This document shows positions 16,345 to 17,708 of a stretch of DNA of 17,708 bases, piece by piece. The notes below the pieces were generated by a model. That model did no database searches. It was not told the origin of the DNA and saw only the letters and a program-made list of their open reading frames with translations. The translations under genes were made by a program, and so were the position numbers. The stretch comes from JANNXQ01 sp031425095 (GTDB lineage: Bacteria; Verrucomicrobiota; Verrucomicrobiia; Chthoniobacterales; Chthoniobacteraceae). The stretch lies in the NCBI GenBank assembly GCA_031425095.1, contig JANPIS010000402.1, positions 1 through 17,708 on the forward strand. Direction: 5' to 3'. Position 1 is the stretch's first letter. Each line of letters begins with the position of its first letter.

Positions 16345-16372
16345 GCTCTCGACACTCCACTTTCAACCCTCA
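16345..16372 (-). repeat. Inverted heptamer tract next to the tmk start
   Basis: Read on the minus strand, four adjacent 7-bp units (TGAGGGT, TGAAAGT, GGAGTGT, CGAGAGC) mirror the tract at 16227-16254. The tract ends 10 nt before the tmk GTG, where a ribosome binding site would normally lie. Confidence 0.55.
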
Positions 16373-16382
16373 ACTTCCTTTC

Positions 16383-17012
16383 GTGTTCCTGACCTTTGAA
16401 GGCGGCGAAGGCTGCGGCAAATCCACCCAGATCCAGCGCCTCGCCGCACGCATCCGCAGCCTCGGACGGGAAGTCGTCGTGACCCGCGAGCCAGGCGGTA
16501 CCGAGATCGGCGAACAGCTCCGCCACCTGCTCCAGTTTTCCAAGGCCGGCTACGGCATGGCCGCCGAGACCGAGCTGTTGCTCTTCGCCGCCAGCCGCGC
16601 CCAACTCGTCCGCGAACTCATCCAGCCAGCGCTCGCTCGCGGCGCCATCGTGCTCGCCGACCGCTTCCTCGATTCCACCACCGTCTATCAAGGCGTCGCC
16701 CGTCGCATCGACCCCGCCGAAGTGGCCGTGATCAATCGCTTCGCCGTCGGAGCATGCCTTCCCGATCTCACCTTCCTCCTCGATCTCGAGCCCGCCGAGG
16801 CCCGCGCCCGACTGCACCGTCGCCAGGACCCCACCGCCACGCCCGACCGCATGGAAAACCAGCCCGCGGAGTTCTACGAAGCTGTGCGCCGCGGCTACGT
16901 CGAGCTGGCGAAACGCGAGCCCGGCCGCATCCAGCTCCTCGACGCCACCGAGTCGATCGAGACCCTCGAAAGTCGCATTTGGCGGGCCGTCGAGCCGAAG
17001 CTCTCCCGCTGA
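16383..17012 (+). CDS. tmk: Thymidylate kinase (209 aa)
   Basis: Tmk phosphorylates dTMP to dTDP, an essential step in dTTP supply. P-loop EGGEGCGKST at 6-15; substrate motif TREPGGTEIG at 34-43; the DR dyad in LADRFLDSTTVYQG at 91-104 (Asp93-Arg94); a LID region at about 140-155 with RRQDP and PDRME. Length is typical. The start is a GTG at 16383, forced by the family N-terminus (FLTFEGGEG) and an absence of ATG upstream. No Shine-Dalgarno is visible; a heptamer tract occupies that position. In many genomes tmk precedes holB; here it is followed by tRNA-Arg instead. Confidence 0.96.
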   Translation: MFLTFEGGEGCGKSTQIQRLAARIRSLGREVVVTREPGGTEIGEQLRHLLQFSKAGYGMAAETELLLFAASRAQLVRELIQPALARGAIVLADRFLDSTTVYQGVARRIDPAEVAVINRFAVGACLPDLTFLLDLEPAEARARLHRRQDPTATPDRMENQPAEFYEAVRRGYVELAKREPGRIQLLDATESIETLESRIWRAVEPKLSR

Positions 17013-17025
17013 GCGACAGCAAACG

Positions 17026-17039
17026 TCCACCTTCCACTT
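17026..17039 (-). repeat. Pair of heptamers downstream of tmk
   Basis: Two adjacent 7-bp units, TCCACCT and TCCACTT on the plus strand (six of seven identical), lie 13 nt after the tmk stop. They fit the 7-bp period of the other gap tracts but, being only two units, are weak evidence alone. Confidence 0.3.
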
Positions 17040-17066
17040 GCCTTTGCTCCGCGGCCCGACTACCGA
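17038..17066 (+). promoter_or_regulatory. Candidate promoter for tRNA-Arg
   Basis: TTGCCT (17038-17043) and TACCGA (17061-17066) are spaced by 17 nt, with the -10 box about 18 nt before the tRNA. The -10 match is weak. Read-through from tmk is an alternative source of the transcript. Confidence 0.22.
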
Positions 17067-17083
17067 TTCCCGGCTGCGCAAAC

Positions 17084-17157
17084 GCACCCGTAGCTCAACT
17101 GGATAGAGCGTTGGCCTCCGAAGCCAAAGGTTGTGGGTTCGACCCCCGCCGGGTGCA
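17084..17157 (+). tRNA. tRNA-Arg, anticodon CCG
   Basis: Complete cloverleaf: acceptor stem GCACCCG (17084-17090) pairs perfectly with CGGGTGC (17150-17156), discriminator A at 17157; D arm GCTC/GAGC; anticodon stem TTGGC/GCCAA with loop CTCCGAA, giving anticodon CCG at 17118-17120 (reads CGG); T arm GTGGG/CCCGC with loop TTCGACC. CCA is not encoded. CGG is expected to be common in a genome this GC-rich. The sequence changes character directly after it, as expected where a tRNA 3' end has served as an integration site. Confidence 0.97.
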
Positions 17158-17214
17158 CGCCTCGTAAAACGTTGGAATCGGCTCCAGCACTTGATTTGCC
17201 GGCAGTTCTCGGGT

Positions 17215-17249
17215 GTTGCGATGCGTTGCGCCCCGTTGCCCCATATTGC
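17215..17249 (+). repeat. Phased GTTGC array, exact 10-bp period
   Basis: GTTGC occurs at 17215, 17225 and 17235 and ATTGC at 17245, each exactly 10 bp apart, with unrelated bases between. Such helical phasing puts every copy on the same DNA face, which suggests cooperative protein binding, for example by an integrase, excisionase or repressor. It lies 58 bp after tRNA-Arg and 47 bp before the integrase-like fragment's likely start. Confidence 0.5.
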
Positions 17250-17267
17250 GAAATGTGGTTGAAAACG

Positions 17268-17285
17268 TGCCAACAAAATGCCAAC
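17268..17285 (+). repeat. TGCCAAC direct repeat beside the integrase-like fragment
   Basis: TGCCAAC at 17268-17274 and again at 17279-17285, separated by AAAA (period 11 bp). The second copy covers the ATG at 17278, and GTGCC/GGCAC at the two edges (17267-17271 and 17289-17293) could form a small hairpin over it. Likely an operator or recombinase-binding site, by position. Confidence 0.4.
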
Positions 17286-17295
17286 GTCGGCACCT

Positions 17296-17553
17296 ATGAA
17301 GGCACGAAAGCTCACCGTCCGCGGAGAATCACAATGGGCCGTAGTCCTCGGGAAAAGAGAAGTCGGGCGCCGGGTGCGGATCTTCGGAGCGACGAAAGAG
17401 CAGGCCGTCGCCCGCGCGCAGGAGAAGCTCGCGGAGCTACGGCAGCACGGGCACGCGCTACACCTGGCAGGGGTCGCGGAACTACGTGCGCCGGGGTCCG
17501 AAATTCCAGGTGGCGCACGTGTTCAGGGTGCTGCGATACAACGGCGGGTCTGA
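17296..17553 (+). pseudogene. Integrase-like N-terminal fragment, probably decayed
   Basis: The first 50 residues or so from the ATG at 17296 (KLTVRGESQWAVVLG, then RRVRIFG and ATKEQAVARAQEKLAEL) have the look of the N-terminal arm-DNA-binding part of tyrosine recombinases: a short beta-sheet with a Trp, basic residues, then a helix beginning TKEQA. The remaining 35 residues are low-complexity and resemble nothing, and the frame stops at 17551-17553, far short of a 300-400-residue integrase; no catalytic R-H-R-Y residues are present. Position directly after a tRNA gene supports the idea. An in-frame ATG at 17278 is also possible. The assignment is tentative; it could be an unrelated small protein. 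Confidence 0.35.
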
Positions 17554-17708
17554 CAGCAAGGGAGAACACCAAGTCTCAAGGCGACAGAAATTCACGTCGG
17601 CAGTCGGCGAGTCTGAGAACTCGGGACCCCCGTGTGTGGGCGACTCGCAGTTGCCCGGGCCAAGCCGTGCGCTCGACCTCGCGCATCCTTGGTCAGCCCG
17701 TCGAGGCC
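17554..17708. other. Window-end stretch without recognisable gene
   Basis: No supported gene. One plus-strand frame (codons in phase with 17459) stays open from about 17441 to the window edge, and one minus-strand frame is open from the edge to about 17597, but neither translation resembles a known protein. The sequence is less uniformly GC-rich at third positions than the genes to the left, in keeping with decayed or foreign DNA. Confidence 0.3.

Noticed and set aside
1..17708. CRISPR array, toxin-antitoxin pair, restriction or other defence genes, complete IS
   Set aside because: No regularly spaced identical repeats, no transposase, nuclease or methyltransferase motifs in any supported frame.

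Overview
This is a GC-rich chromosomal window, densely packed with genes, most likely from a soil- or freshwater-type Verrucomicrobiota (Spartobacteria/Opitutae-like). That placement is inferred: it rests on very high GC in all codon positions, several starts without a Shine-Dalgarno, a bacterial deoxyhypusine-synthase-like gene, an RRM protein, and an oversized TolC-like lipoprotein. No rRNA or other phylogenetic marker is present to prove it.

Region 1 (1-6510): a terminator-like hairpin closes an upstream unit. Three co-directional genes follow and build a MacAB-TolC-type tripartite exporter: an outer-membrane factor made as a lipoprotein, a HlyD/MacA-type periplasmic adaptor whose start codon overlaps the preceding stop, and a MacB-type ABC ATPase fused to an FtsX-like permease. 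A small DUF4870-like membrane protein (6565-7011) lies downstream.

Region 2 (7008-10618): miaA (tRNA dimethylallyltransferase) runs toward the DUF4870-like gene and the two stop codons share one CTAG. Upstream of miaA, and separated by a perfect 12-bp terminator hairpin, is a minus-strand RRM RNA-binding protein. A 436-bp non-coding stretch then leads to a DUF486 membrane protein, which converges on hisD (histidinol dehydrogenase).

Region 3 (10726-15037): a minus-strand pair, a deoxyhypusine-synthase-like gene and an unrecognised 194-residue gene overlapping by 11 nt, diverges from a plus-strand pair, panC and nadB, overlapping by ATGA. PanC feeds coenzyme A synthesis and NadB feeds NAD synthesis.

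Region 4 (15260-17708): a secreted Trp-rich protein with a DPBB/RlpA-like segment, tmk (thymidylate kinase), tRNA-Arg(CCG), then what looks like the edge of an integrated element. That edge has a phased GTTGC array, a TGCCAAC direct repeat and a short integrase-like N-terminal fragment, after which no gene is recognisable up to the window end.

Most of the window is housekeeping. The less expected items are short tandem heptamer (7-bp period) tracts in at least five separate gaps, the deoxyhypusine-synthase-like gene with its unknown partner, the secreted DPBB-like protein, and the phased repeats beside tRNA-Arg. I found no CRISPR array, complete IS element, rRNA, or clear defence or toxin system.
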